This document shows, in pieces, positions 15,951-24,464 of a DNA stretch of 25,247 nucleotides. Source of the stretch: an uncultured Actinomyces sp. (GTDB lineage Bacteria; Actinomycetota; Actinomycetes; Actinomycetales; Actinomycetaceae); NCBI GenBank assembly GCA_938028585.1, contig CALIZH010000137.1, positions 1 to 25,247 of the forward strand, read 5' to 3'. The position numbers were made by a program, and so were the translations under genes. The stretch's first letter is position 1. The number at the start of each line of letters is the position of its first letter. The notes under the pieces are model-generated. The model saw only the letters and a program-made list of their open reading frames with translations, ran no database searches and was not told the origin of the DNA.

Positions 15951-16568
15951 TCAGCGAAACCATTGAGATGAGAGGCTACGAAGCTGCCAGCCGCGACGAC
16001 GTGCCGCATCTGTTGCAAGAACGGCAGACACAGTTGACGCATTATGAAGGCGCCCATCAAGTGCCGCGGTTACCGCCTCGTCAAGACTCACCCACTGGTA
16101 TTCGAAATCTGCTTCTTCATCCTCACGGTCAAAAGTTTCACCTGTTGACTCCAGGCCTCGCGCAAGGAAGATTCGAATTGATTCAGACGAACATCCTGGA
16201 GAATTGAAAATATCGAGAAGAACGTCCCAGTGTTTGGCAGTCAAATCAGCTTCTTCAGCCAATTCTCTCTGAGCACCAATCAGTGGGTCTTCTCCCGGAA
16301 TATCAAGGAGTCCGGCAGGCACTTCCCACAGTTTTGCGCGGACCGGGTGACGATACTGACGTTCCAGAAGAATTTCCTCGTTGCCCTCGTCTCCGCGTAG
16401 CGCGACGATGACCACTGCACCGGGGTGTCCCATGTATTCACGAACAATGGGTTGTTCAGAGTGTGCAAGAGTCAGCTCATCACGTTGGATATCAAAGACT
16501 TTTCCTTCGAAAACGGTCTGAGACGACACTAGGCGAACAGGGACATGCTCATCTTGAAATTCACTCAC
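15951..16568 (-). CDS. Nudix hydrolase, ADP-ribose pyrophosphatase type
   Basis: This Nudix hydrolase of about 205 residues probably splits ADP-ribose into AMP and ribose 5-phosphate. The Nudix box is present as AGLLDIPGEDPLIGAQRELA followed by EEADL, with the catalytic R-E-x2-E-E core; the usual Gly near its end is replaced by Asp. The preceding ILLERQYRHPVRAKLWEVPA block and the following SPGCSSESIRIFLAR segment are typical of ADP-ribose pyrophosphatases. I prefer GTG 16568 as start, with AGGG upstream; GTG 16586 would overlap the previous gene. M. tuberculosis Rv1700 occupies the equivalent place near mctB. Substrate specificity is inferred from the family. Confidence 0.88.
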   Translation of the reverse strand: MSEFQDEHVPVRLVSSQTVFEGKVFDIQRDELTLAHSEQPIVREYMGHPGAVVIVALRGDEGNEEILLERQYRHPVRAKLWEVPAGLLDIPGEDPLIGAQRELAEEADLTAKHWDVLLDIFNSPGCSSESIRIFLARGLESTGETFDREDEEADFEYQWVSLDEAVTAALDGRLHNASTVSAVLATDAARRRGWQLRSLSSQWFR

Positions 16569-16582
16569 GGTTCTATTATCCC

Positions 16583-17488
16583 TCACTGAGCGGGAGGGAA
16601 GATTGAGGTCGCGCCGCTACCGACACCGAAGGAACGGGCACTCGCGTGGGCATCCTTAAGTGCCAAGACCGCGGAAATCGTTCCCTGTGTCGTTCCAACC
16701 TGATCGACAGTCGTTGCCGCAACGTTTGCATTGCGTAGGGCGCTAATGGTGGAACGGTCACTTGAGGCATCGCCAAAGATAACGCCACCGACCGGCGCAT
16801 TGCCGATCATCTTCGCCAAGCCTTCCCAAGATGCTTGTGAAGCCAAAGGAGTAGCTGCCGAAGTTTCATTCGCAGATGTTGTGTTTGCTCTGGGACCAAT
16901 GACGACGATTGCCTGAGCGCCCCCCTGAGGATCTTTCGAAATCTTCATAACGGGAGTGTCTCCACCCGTGAGGATTTGCTTAACAAGATCAGGCTCAGAT
17001 CCGGATTGAGTCAACGACGACACGATCGCCTGCGCAATCACTGCCTCGGCGCCCGCATCTGCCGGCAAACCGCTCAAGTGCGAGGCAAGAGGCGTCGACA
17101 ATGTACTACGGAAAGTCGCAGAATCTGCGCTCAGCCACGTATTCGTCAGCTCGGCCTCGCCCGAAACCTGAGCGCCAGCCTGTCCGAGGGTTTGACGCAT
17201 TGAGTCGACATCCGCAGAATCTGTTCCCGGCACCGTTACTAGCGCAACCGAAACCCCGTTCAGAGAACCATTGAGTCGGCTCTGTGCGAGTTCAGAAACA
17301 GCACGTGCTTCAATCTTGCCGTTGTTCTGTGCCTGGGCAAGCGCCTCGTTTGACGAGGCCGTGGTGGCCTTTGACGCCAAGCCTGAAGAAATTCGCGACT
17401 GAAGCGGTCCCGCACCGAGGACAACGCCTAGGCACAGCGCAACAAACACCGCGATCAAAGAAACAATGTGATAGCGAAAATTCACCAT
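16583..17488 (-). CDS. MctB/SteB-family protein (copper transporter family, DUF3186)
   Basis: The 301-residue envelope protein has an N-terminal membrane anchor (MVNFRYHIVSLIAVFVALCL; residues 8-27 hydrophobic), then a coiled-coil-like stretch and a large extracytoplasmic domain. The start MVNFRYHIVSLIAVFVALALG-like pattern is diagnostic of the actinobacterial MctB family. In M. tuberculosis MctB (Rv1698) is linked to copper resistance, while in Corynebacterium the homolog SteB acts with SteA in cell separation. The gene directly follows steA, as in both genera. There is no Cys-rich or His-rich metal motif here, which weakens a copper role. Start ATG has AAGGAAG upstream. Confidence 0.88.
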   Translation of the reverse strand: MVNFRYHIVSLIAVFVALCLGVVLGAGPLQSRISSGLASKATTASSNEALAQAQNNGKIEARAVSELAQSRLNGSLNGVSVALVTVPGTDSADVDSMRQTLGQAGAQVSGEAELTNTWLSADSATFRSTLSTPLASHLSGLPADAGAEAVIAQAIVSSLTQSGSEPDLVKQILTGGDTPVMKISKDPQGGAQAIVVIGPRANTTSANETSAATPLASQASWEGLAKMIGNAPVGGVIFGDASSDRSTISALRNANVAATTVDQVGTTQGTISAVLALKDAHASARSFGVGSGATSIFPPAQ

Positions 17489-17500
17489 GAGATATCTTCC

Positions 17501-18709
17501 TTAAGCAGTGAGTGCGCCAGCCCAGTTGGCTAGCTCAGAGGTTGCTGAATTCGTTGGGGACCACAGGTGCGAAACCCAATCCCACACTCCGGTAAATAGG
17601 TCGTGTCCCCAAGGAGTTGACCAGAGCGCAACACCCATTGAGATCAGAAGGACACATGACAAGAGGAAGAGCGAACCACCGCGGATACGGCTTCGATAAG
17701 TAGCGCTAACAGCTTGCGCAGGAATTAAAAGATCACCGGCTCGCAAACGGATCAAGAACGCGGGCGTGACAACCGAACGCGAGAGCTCAAGATAGTCCTC
17801 AAGCTCGCGAGCATCCCCCGCAATAACAATTGCGGCAGGATCCATAAAACTCAAAACGCTGATCGCCACATCAACTGCTGCTGCAGTGAGATCGACCTGG
17901 TGATAATCGATCCCCATACGATTAAGACGATCACGCCCCTGATCACCATCATGAGCACGCGGAACAACAATTTCGGCGCCGCTACGCAGGATTCTGTCTG
18001 ATACTTCAGTCATATCACCGACGATGATGGCCGGCTTTAGATGGGCACGACGTGCGCGAAGCGCACCACCCTCTACCGCGACCACAATAGGCTGCGTGTC
18101 ACGGATCCACTGACGGAGGTCTTTCAATTGCTGGCTGGACCGCGGGGAATCACAAACTAGAAGAACCTGCTGACCCGCAATCTTGGTCGATAGCTTCGGA
18201 TAGCCTTCGCCGTGAAGAACCGCAGCGCCTTCATTTTCTAGGAATGCGGCAGTGGATGCTTCAAAAGCCTGTAGTTGGTCGGAGAAAGTCTGATCAGCAT
18301 CGGGAAGGTCATCCTCCAGCGGAGAGCGCGAACCGTATCGGTTCCCCTGCGCGATTCGCTTTCCCTTACTTTGAATTTCAGAACCAACGATCCTCACCGT
18401 ATCGCCGTCTTTAAGGGCCCACACATCTGGTCCGCAATCATCAATTAGCACTATGCCTGCGTCAAGAAGGGCCTGGGGGCCGCGGCTTCGAACACGGCCG
18501 GTTACCGAAAGCTGTGCATTAATCACAACTCTCGCGCCGCTTTCGATAAGAAGCTCCGCGTCTGCCTGAGTGAGATCGTTGTCCTCAATCAGTAAAAAAT
18601 CACCGTTGTCGAGCTGAGGAACCTTCTGGTGCAGGTCTCTGGCGATCCATACACGTCCCTCAATCGAGGTAGCATCGCTACCTGAAAATCCTGATTTTTC
18701 TTCCGTCAC
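17501..18709 (-). CDS. steA: SteA, putative cytokinetic ring / cell-separation protein
   Basis: The 402-residue protein matches the SteA family, often annotated as thiamine pyrophosphokinase-like. It has an N-terminal ring-like domain (EGRVWIARDLHQKV), a central nucleotide-binding-like region with VEGGALRARRAHLKPAIIVG followed by DMTEVSD, and a C-terminal transmembrane helix at about residues 344-364 (GGSLFLLSCVLLISMGVALW). In Corynebacterium, SteA and SteB are needed for proper daughter-cell separation. The GTG start overlaps the recN stop by 4 nt (GTGA); no ribosome site is clear, so translation probably depends on recN. No canonical thiamine pyrophosphokinase activity should be assumed. 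Confidence 0.9.
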   Translation of the reverse strand: MTEEKSGFSGSDATSIEGRVWIARDLHQKVPQLDNGDFLLIEDNDLTQADAELLIESGARVVINAQLSVTGRVRSRGPQALLDAGIVLIDDCGPDVWALKDGDTVRIVGSEIQSKGKRIAQGNRYGSRSPLEDDLPDADQTFSDQLQAFEASTAAFLENEGAAVLHGEGYPKLSTKIAGQQVLLVCDSPRSSQQLKDLRQWIRDTQPIVVAVEGGALRARRAHLKPAIIVGDMTEVSDRILRSGAEIVVPRAHDGDQGRDRLNRMGIDYHQVDLTAAAVDVAISVLSFMDPAAIVIAGDARELEDYLELSRSVVTPAFLIRLRAGDLLIPAQAVSATYRSRIRGGSLFLLSCVLLISMGVALWSTPWGHDLFTGVWDWVSHLWSPTNSATSELANWAGALTA

Positions 18710-20391
18710 GCCTTCGATTGTGGCATGTCCTGGCCAAGGAGCTCATAAGCATGTCGGCGCGCCGCCTCAGAGTGCGCATCCCCACTCATCATGCGCGCAA
18801 GCTCAGCAGCGCGTTCTTCACCCTCAAGCACGCGGATCGAGGTTCGGCCATCCGACTTCTCGATGTAGAGATGATGATCGGCATAGGCAGCAACCTGCGC
18901 AAGGTGAGTCACGACAATGACTTGATGATGCTCAGCAAGTCGAGCAAGGCGCGCGCCAACCTCCACTGCCGTTTTCCCGCCAATTCCAGAGTCAACCTCG
19001 TCAAAAATGAAGGTGACATCGCTGTCGGACTCCCCCAAAATCACCTCTAAAGCAAGCATGACGCGGGAGAGTTCGCCTCCTGAAGCACCCACACCTAGGG
19101 GCCTCGGCGGTGCTTGCGGGTGTGGTTGGAGGAGCATCACGGGGTCTTCAAGACCATGAGACTGCGGGATATGTTTCTCCCAATCGACGCTGAAAGAGGC
19201 ATCAGGCATCGAGAGAGAGTGAAGTTCGCGTGTCACCTTTGAAATGAGCTCTTCCGCCAAAAGCCTGCGTGAATGGGCCAGCGCTTCACCAGCCACAAGT
19301 ACCTGGTCTTGAGCCTTTTCAAGTTCCTTCTCCACAACCTCTGGACTGTCGTGTTGAGCAGTAAGAGCGTCAAGGCGTGAACGCGCGTTCTTCTCCCACT
19401 CGAGAAGTGAGGGAATATCACTTGCTCTTCCCTCCATCAGTTGACGCAGGGAGGATCGGCGAGAGTGCAACGCAGCCAAGGCCTCGGGATCAGCCTCAAC
19501 GGTTGAGAGGTAGTGCGCAAGATCATCACGGACACTGGCCAGTTCCATTGAGGACTGCTTAAAGCGCTGCCCAATAGAGGCAAGTGCATGGTCGACACGC
19601 GCCCCCATTCGAAGCGAATCAAGTGCGCGACCAATCAAATCGAGGATGCCATCGGTATCCTCATCACCATCGAGGAACTCAACTGCAGCGCCCACATGAC
19701 GGCGGAGATCTTCCGTGTTGGTCAGGCGTTGAATCTTCGAAAGGATCTCTTCTTCTTCGCCTTCTTGGGGTTTGAGAGAATCAAAAAGTGCTAGCGCGCT
19801 TGAAAGCTCAGTAATTTCTTCCTGTCGCTCACTGGATGAACGCCTCAGCTCACGCAAACGCGAACTAAGATCGACGGCTTTCTTCCATGCCGTACTGTAC
19901 TTATTGATCAGTATCTGGTGCTCGTCTCCACCGTAGGAATCCAGAGCTTCGCGTTGCGCACTCGTCGAACGAAGACGAAGCTGATCTGATTGTCCATGAA
20001 TAGTGACCAGGGAACCAACAATCCTTGAGAGCGCAGCTGCGGGCATCGCGCGACCTCCAAGGGCAGCACGCGATCGTCCGTTCCTGGGGATTGTCCTCGA
20101 AACGTAGAGTAGGTCGTCATCGAGCTGCGCACCCATCTCTTCCAGTTCTTCAGCAAGAGCGCGCGGAACCGAAAAAACCCCGTCGACACTTCCACGATCA
20201 GAGGCACTTTCATCGCTGCTCTGACGAACGATCTGGGGGTCGGCTCGTCCCCCTAAGAGCAAGTTCAGGGAGGTGAGAACCATGGTCTTGCCCGCACCTG
20301 TCTCTCCGGTCAACACGGTAAAACGTGGACCGAAATCGACATGAGAGCTTTCGATAACTCCCAGGTTCTCGATATCCAAAGACTCGATCAC
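18706..20391 (-). CDS. recN: DNA repair protein RecN
   Basis: RecN is an SMC-like ATPase that acts early in double-strand break repair. The 561-residue protein has Walker A GETGAGKT at residues 29-36, two long coiled-coil arms on either side of a hinge, the ABC signature GASGGELSRVMLALEVI, and Walker B VTFIFDEVDSGIGGKTA near residue 470. I chose GTG 20391, which gives the usual MIESLDIENLGVI start and a 4-nt overlap with the nadK stop (GTGA), with AAGGA eight bases upstream. An ATG at 20418 would add nine residues inside nadK. The neighbours nadK and steA are the standard actinobacterial context. Confidence 0.96.
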   Translation of the reverse strand: MIESLDIENLGVIESSHVDFGPRFTVLTGETGAGKTMVLTSLNLLLGGRADPQIVRQSSDESASDRGSVDGVFSVPRALAEELEEMGAQLDDDLLYVSRTIPRNGRSRAALGGRAMPAAALSRIVGSLVTIHGQSDQLRLRSTSAQREALDSYGGDEHQILINKYSTAWKKAVDLSSRLRELRRSSSERQEEITELSSALALFDSLKPQEGEEEEILSKIQRLTNTEDLRRHVGAAVEFLDGDEDTDGILDLIGRALDSLRMGARVDHALASIGQRFKQSSMELASVRDDLAHYLSTVEADPEALAALHSRRSSLRQLMEGRASDIPSLLEWEKNARSRLDALTAQHDSPEVVEKELEKAQDQVLVAGEALAHSRRLLAEELISKVTRELHSLSMPDASFSVDWEKHIPQSHGLEDPVMLLQPHPQAPPRPLGVGASGGELSRVMLALEVILGESDSDVTFIFDEVDSGIGGKTAVEVGARLARLAEHHQVIVVTHLAQVAAYADHHLYIEKSDGRTSIRVLEGEERAAELARMMSGDAHSEAARRHAYELLGQDMPQSKA

Positions 20392-21245
20392 TTGGCGTTT
20401 CCTTCCGGGTTCCTCCATCCACGGACAGGCAAGTTAAACTTCGTCACCAGACGCTCAGCGAAAGGAGTGTGCTCCATTCGAACCAAGCGCACTGGGTTTT
20501 GCGATACTCGTGCGACTACTGAGGTGCCGGCAGGTGCAATCGTTCGACGGAGACCATCGCACCAGACTTCAGGGGCACTCCAGTGCTCTTCATTAATCAC
20601 AACTTCAATCGTGGAGCCGGGACCGACGACAAGTGGTCGAGTGAAAAGCCCGTGTGCCGCAATCGGAGAAATCACAACAGCTTCCGTATCGGGCCACACG
20701 ACTGGACCTCCGGCAGAGAAAGAGTATGCGGTCGATCCCGTGGGTGTCGCGAGGATCATCCCATCTGCACCATATGTTGAAACATCCTGGCCATCGACAA
20801 CCAATACAAGGTGTACCGGGTGCGCAGGATCGGTGTGCTTCACAACCGCATCATTGAGCGCCCAATCGGTAATGAGATTTTCGCCGGGGAGCTTGATGGA
20901 AATATCCAAAGTTGAGCGTTTTTCCTCGTGGTACTCCCCTAGCGCAAGGCGATGCATCAGAGTAGGAATTGACTCCGGCGAGGCCTCGGCTAGGAAACCC
21001 ATATGGCCGGCATTGATCCCGAGCAGGGGAATATTGAAGCGCCGAGCTGATTCAGCAGCCGCAAGGATGGTGCCATCTCCACCCATCGCTAGGACCAGAT
21101 CAGGTCCATGATCATTGGTGAGTTTATCTGCCTCGTCTTCACCAATAACTTCAATTCCAAGTTGCGTGAGCTCACGTACCGCCACTTCAGTTGCGGCAAT
21201 AGCAGCGGGGCGTTGAACGTGCCGAACCATGAGAATTTTTTTCAT
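20388..21245 (-). CDS. nadK: NAD kinase
   Basis: NadK phosphorylates NAD to NADP. The 285-residue protein shows the family motifs: GGDGT at residues 55-59, the LGINAGHMGFLAE block, the NDAVV motif at about 131-135, and YGADGMILATPTGSTAYSFS, which shapes the NAD site. The ATG at 21245 has AGAGGGG five bases upstream; a TTG three bases earlier is also open but unnecessary. It lies 14 nt after tlyA and overlaps recN by 4 nt, which is the usual tlyA-nadK-recN order of actinobacteria. Confidence 0.97.
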   Translation of the reverse strand: MKKILMVRHVQRPAAIAATEVAVRELTQLGIEVIGEDEADKLTNDHGPDLVLAMGGDGTILAAAESARRFNIPLLGINAGHMGFLAEASPESIPTLMHRLALGEYHEEKRSTLDISIKLPGENLITDWALNDAVVKHTDPAHPVHLVLVVDGQDVSTYGADGMILATPTGSTAYSFSAGGPVVWPDTEAVVISPIAAHGLFTRPLVVGPGSTIEVVINEEHWSAPEVWCDGLRRTIAPAGTSVVARVSQNPVRLVRMEHTPFAERLVTKFNLPVRGWRNPEGNAK

Positions 21246-21259
21246 CAATACCCCTCTCC

Positions 21260-22111
21260 CTATGCGTCCTTGTGCATGTGAGTACCAACACCGCGTCCTG
21301 CAGGGCCCTCGTCAATGGCTTTTTGAATCGCTTCAGAGATCTGAGAATCCTCAAGGGCTTCAGGATGGTTTGCACGCATGGAAACAAAGTACTCGACATT
21401 CCCCGATGGGCCGGGAAGCGGAGATGCTTGAACAGCGGCAATTCCCAAGCCGAGGCCTCGTGCACAGTCGATCACCTGAGTAATCGTTTCGCGGTGATGA
21501 TCAAGGTTCCGAACGACCCCACCGCTACCCAATCGATCTTTTCCAATCTCAAATTGTGGTTTGACCATTAAGAGGTAGTCAGCATCGGGCGCAGCAACAC
21601 TCACAAGGGCCGGAAGAACGAGTGTCAAAGAAATGAAGGAGAGATCCCCAACAACCAGTTCTGGGGCTGGGAGGATATCTCCGGCCTTCATTAGGCGCAC
21701 ATTCGTTCGATCCATCACTTCGACTCGCGGATCACTCTGAAGACGCCATGCCAGCTGCCCATAACCCACATCGACAGCGACAACGCTGGCTGCACCCCGA
21801 CGAAGAAGCACGTCAGTAAAACCGCCGGTAGATGCTCCTGCATCCATGCATCGACGCCCCTGGACAATCGGCGCGTGTTCACCCAATGCGTCCAAGGCAC
21901 CCGCAAGCTTGAACGCTCCGCGAGAGACATAATCGGGATCATCGCCCTGAGTGATCACCAATGCCTGGGCTGGATCCATTTGACGAGCAGGTTTCTCAAC
22001 AACCTGCCCATCAAGAAGAACCCGTCTCTGGGCAATGAGTTCTTGCGCATGAGAACGTGAACGGACCATCTTGCGCCGAACAAGCTCAGAATCGATACGC
22101 CGTAATTTCAT
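21260..22111 (-). CDS. tlyA: TlyA-family rRNA 2'-O-methyltransferase
   Basis: TlyA methylates ribose 2'-OH groups of rRNA (C1409 of 16S and C1920 of 23S in mycobacteria), and its loss gives capreomycin resistance there. The 283-residue protein has an N-terminal S4 RNA-binding domain (about residues 1-60), the SAM motif DAGASTGGFTDVLL near residue 91, and K-D-K-E type catalytic residues in SRGAFKL, VVGDLSFISL, LMVKPQFEIG and GNVEYF. Its ATG overlaps the stop of a 45-codon gene by one base (TGATG), so it is probably coupled to it. Methylation sites in this host are inferred. Confidence 0.94.
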   Translation of the reverse strand: MKLRRIDSELVRRKMVRSRSHAQELIAQRRVLLDGQVVEKPARQMDPAQALVITQGDDPDYVSRGAFKLAGALDALGEHAPIVQGRRCMDAGASTGGFTDVLLRRGAASVVAVDVGYGQLAWRLQSDPRVEVMDRTNVRLMKAGDILPAPELVVGDLSFISLTLVLPALVSVAAPDADYLLMVKPQFEIGKDRLGSGGVVRNLDHHRETITQVIDCARGLGLGIAAVQASPLPGPSGNVEYFVSMRANHPEALEDSQISEAIQKAIDEGPAGRGVGTHMHKDA

Positions 22112-22248
22112 CAGCTTAGGCGTCCTTCTAGTTCACCGCGAAGGCGTTGATCGAGCTGTCGAAGCAGTTCGATCTGCTGCGCGACGGGAAGCTCATCAAA
22201 GTTATCAGGCAATGATGAGCCACCCGCCTCGCTTGCCTCTAAGGACAC
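22111..22248 (-). CDS. Small conserved-position protein upstream of tlyA (45 aa, hypothetical)
   Basis: A 45-codon frame runs from GTG 22248 to TGA 22111-22113. It begins MSLEASEAGGSSLPDNFDEL and ends with an amphipathic helix, LPVAQQIELLRQLDQRLRGE. It fills the gap between its neighbours almost completely: it starts 2 nt after the stop of the TPR-HAD gene, has GGAGAGGA about ten bases upstream, and its stop overlaps the tlyA ATG by one base. M. tuberculosis carries a small gene of similar size (Rv1693) in exactly this position. The function is unknown; coiled-coil or protein-protein interaction is the only visible hint. Confidence 0.72.
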   Translation of the reverse strand: MSLEASEAGGSSLPDNFDELPVAQQIELLRQLDQRLRGELEGRLS

Positions 22249-22250
22249 GA

Positions 22251-24431
22251 TCAGTCGTCCTCTCCGTCAAGATCACTGGTCTCAGCCAGAAGCTCTTGGA
22301 GGTCTTCTTCACCGGGGAGGAACTCTAGGGCTTCAGCCGCACCTGAGAGATTCTCTTCGGAACTGACTCCTTCTTCAGATTCCTCGGCTGGCTCATCAAG
22401 AGCTTCGAAGTAACCCGTAGGATCATCATTAGGTACTACCGTTAAAGTCGGGCACACGACATCAAGCTCCGAGGGTGAATCCCATGCGGCCGCTGCAAGA
22501 GCACGATAGGAATCCATACTGATGACGGCTCCTTCTCGCAACTCAACGTCATCAAGAGTCAAGTGTCCATCACGACGTAGGCGTGCAACCTGAGAGATCC
22601 CACAAGTCCATGTGCCATCTGCATGGTGCTTGGGCGAAGGATGCTCTTCAAGTAGTCCGCGCATATCCAACGCGAGGTAGCTTGGGCGCTGTCCGCGAGG
22701 CGCACAGATCACTGCTCGGGCATCGTGAACACCAGTGAGAACGTGGAGTGCAGGAATGCCTGCAGCAACCGCGCCGAGAATATCGGTTTCAAGTCGATCA
22801 CCGACTGCAATCGGGTTTTCGCTCTCGATCAGCTCAGCGCCACGCTGGTAAATTCCAGGTTCGGGCTTGCCAGCAGCAATCGGACGCTTGCGAGTTGCAT
22901 AGCTGACTGCGCGTACTAATGCACCGTTGCCCAGTGCGAATCCGCGTTCCTGCGGAAGCGTCGCATCCAAGTTGGTTGCAAAGAACTGAGCACCGCGTTC
23001 CAAGGCAAAAGCGGCCTCAGTAAGCTGGGCCCACGTAACAGACGCATCAAAGCCCTGAACCACTGCAGCAGGTGCATCGTCAGCGCTTTCAACCAAGACA
23101 TAACCGGCCTCGCGAAGTGCCTGACGCAGCCCCTCGCCACCAACAACGTAGACCGATGCGCCCTCATCAAGGTGTTCGCTCATCACTGCGATGACATCCA
23201 TCGCAGAGGTCATAATGTCAGACGGCTTTGCGTTGAAACCAAGCTCATCAAGCTGAGCAGCGATCATCGCGGGGGTGCGTGAAGCGTTATTGGTAACAAA
23301 ACCAATCTTCAGACCTGCTTCACGGGCCTCTTCGGCTGCCTGTGCGGCATGTTCGATTGGAAGCTTGCCCGCGTACGCCGTGCCATCGAGGTCCAGGAGG
23401 GCTGCATCAAAGTTGGTGTACAGAGCACCCTTCGAGCCCTTGAGGGGCGAGCGACGATCATCCACATCGGCATCTGCAAAGAGGCCGACATCGACGATAT
23501 CCGGGTCCTCTTCCTCTTCTGGAATTTCAGCTTCTACCTGAGCTGCTTCTTCTTCACGTCCAAGTTCACGAAGACGATCTGCCTTGACTGACATGAGACG
23601 GCGAAGGAATTCAGGATCTGCATCCGTACCGAGTGCAGCAATCGCATCGTCAACGATGACAAGGCCAACTTCGTTTTGTCCCAGATCGGCACGTGCACCA
23701 GAGGAAACAAGCACAAGTTCGACTTGTTCTGCAAGATCGAGCTGGGAGGTATCAGTCTGGTCGATAATTTCGATCGCGCGCTCGGGACGTCCCAATCCGC
23801 GTTCGCAGTCTGCTTCGATGGCGCGCAAGGAAAGATCACCGCGGAGGCGTCGCATAGCGCGAACCTCACGCAGTGCTTCCTCGTAGTGGCCGGCAGCGTA
23901 AGCAGTCAGGGCCGAGGCCTCGCGCACAACGTCGACGCGTCCCGCACGTGAAGCTGCCGCTTTTGCGTGCTTATAAGCAAGCTCAGGATCGAGGTCAATC
24001 AGCTGGCCTGCCATCACAAGGTGGCGGGCGACGATATCGCGGTTGATTCCAGAAAGCGTAGAGAGTGCGCGCAGCGCATCTTTATCAAGTTCATCAGCGG
24101 AAACGCCTGCGGGAATCGTAGGTTCGTCACCATTGGGAGCGGTGTATTCATCGCGCGAACGCGGCGCGCTCGAACGCTGAGTGTCACGGAAGTTACGTCC
24201 TCCGCGCTGATCACCACGCTCGTTACGATCGAAACGACGATCCGAACGCTGACCATCACGACGATCGTAACGTTCTTCTCGATTACCCCCAGAAAAACCG
24301 TCGCGCCCGTTGCGGCGGTCAGAAGAATCAAAACGACGCGGTCCACGGGAGGAATCCCCGCGAGAGTACGAACCGTTGCCTCCACGGGAACCACGTCCAC
24401 GACGCTGCGAGGAGTCAAACCTATCTGCCAC
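22251..24431 (-). CDS. TPR domain - HAD phosphatase fusion with Arg/Gly/Asp-rich disordered N-terminus
   Basis: A single frame of 726 residues joins what are two genes in M. tuberculosis (Rv1691 TPR protein and Rv1692 HAD phosphatase). Residues 1-105 are low complexity, rich in Arg, Gly, Asp and Ser. Residues about 110-300 form TPR-like helix pairs (AYKHAKAAASRAGRVDVVRE, AAGHYEEALREVRAM). An acidic EEEEDPD linker follows. The HAD-IIA domain starts near residue 340, with catalytic DLDGTAY (Asp347 and Asp349), TNNASRT, AAGKPEPGIYQ and VGDRLETDILGAVAAG. The tail of about 100 residues is acidic. I used GTG 24431 (MADRFDSSQRRGRG); GTG 24464 is open but has no ribosome site. HAD-IIA relatives hydrolyse small phosphate esters such as glycerol 3-phosphate; the substrate here is unknown. 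Confidence 0.87.
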   Translation of the reverse strand: MADRFDSSQRRGRGSRGGNGSYSRGDSSRGPRRFDSSDRRNGRDGFSGGNREERYDRRDGQRSDRRFDRNERGDQRGGRNFRDTQRSSAPRSRDEYTAPNGDEPTIPAGVSADELDKDALRALSTLSGINRDIVARHLVMAGQLIDLDPELAYKHAKAAASRAGRVDVVREASALTAYAAGHYEEALREVRAMRRLRGDLSLRAIEADCERGLGRPERAIEIIDQTDTSQLDLAEQVELVLVSSGARADLGQNEVGLVIVDDAIAALGTDADPEFLRRLMSVKADRLRELGREEEAAQVEAEIPEEEEDPDIVDVGLFADADVDDRRSPLKGSKGALYTNFDAALLDLDGTAYAGKLPIEHAAQAAEEAREAGLKIGFVTNNASRTPAMIAAQLDELGFNAKPSDIMTSAMDVIAVMSEHLDEGASVYVVGGEGLRQALREAGYVLVESADDAPAAVVQGFDASVTWAQLTEAAFALERGAQFFATNLDATLPQERGFALGNGALVRAVSYATRKRPIAAGKPEPGIYQRGAELIESENPIAVGDRLETDILGAVAAGIPALHVLTGVHDARAVICAPRGQRPSYLALDMRGLLEEHPSPKHHADGTWTCGISQVARLRRDGHLTLDDVELREGAVISMDSYRALAAAAWDSPSELDVVCPTLTVVPNDDPTGYFEALDEPAEESEEGVSSEENLSGAAEALEFLPGEEDLQELLAETSDLDGEDD

Positions 24432-24464
24432 AATTCCTACTTTCTTGGGGTCCGATGACCGCAC

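Noticed and set aside
17501..18709. Thiamine pyrophosphokinase as the function of the steA product
   Set aside because: The similarity is limited to the fold; the C-terminal membrane helix and neighbour mctB/steB fit the SteA cell-separation family.
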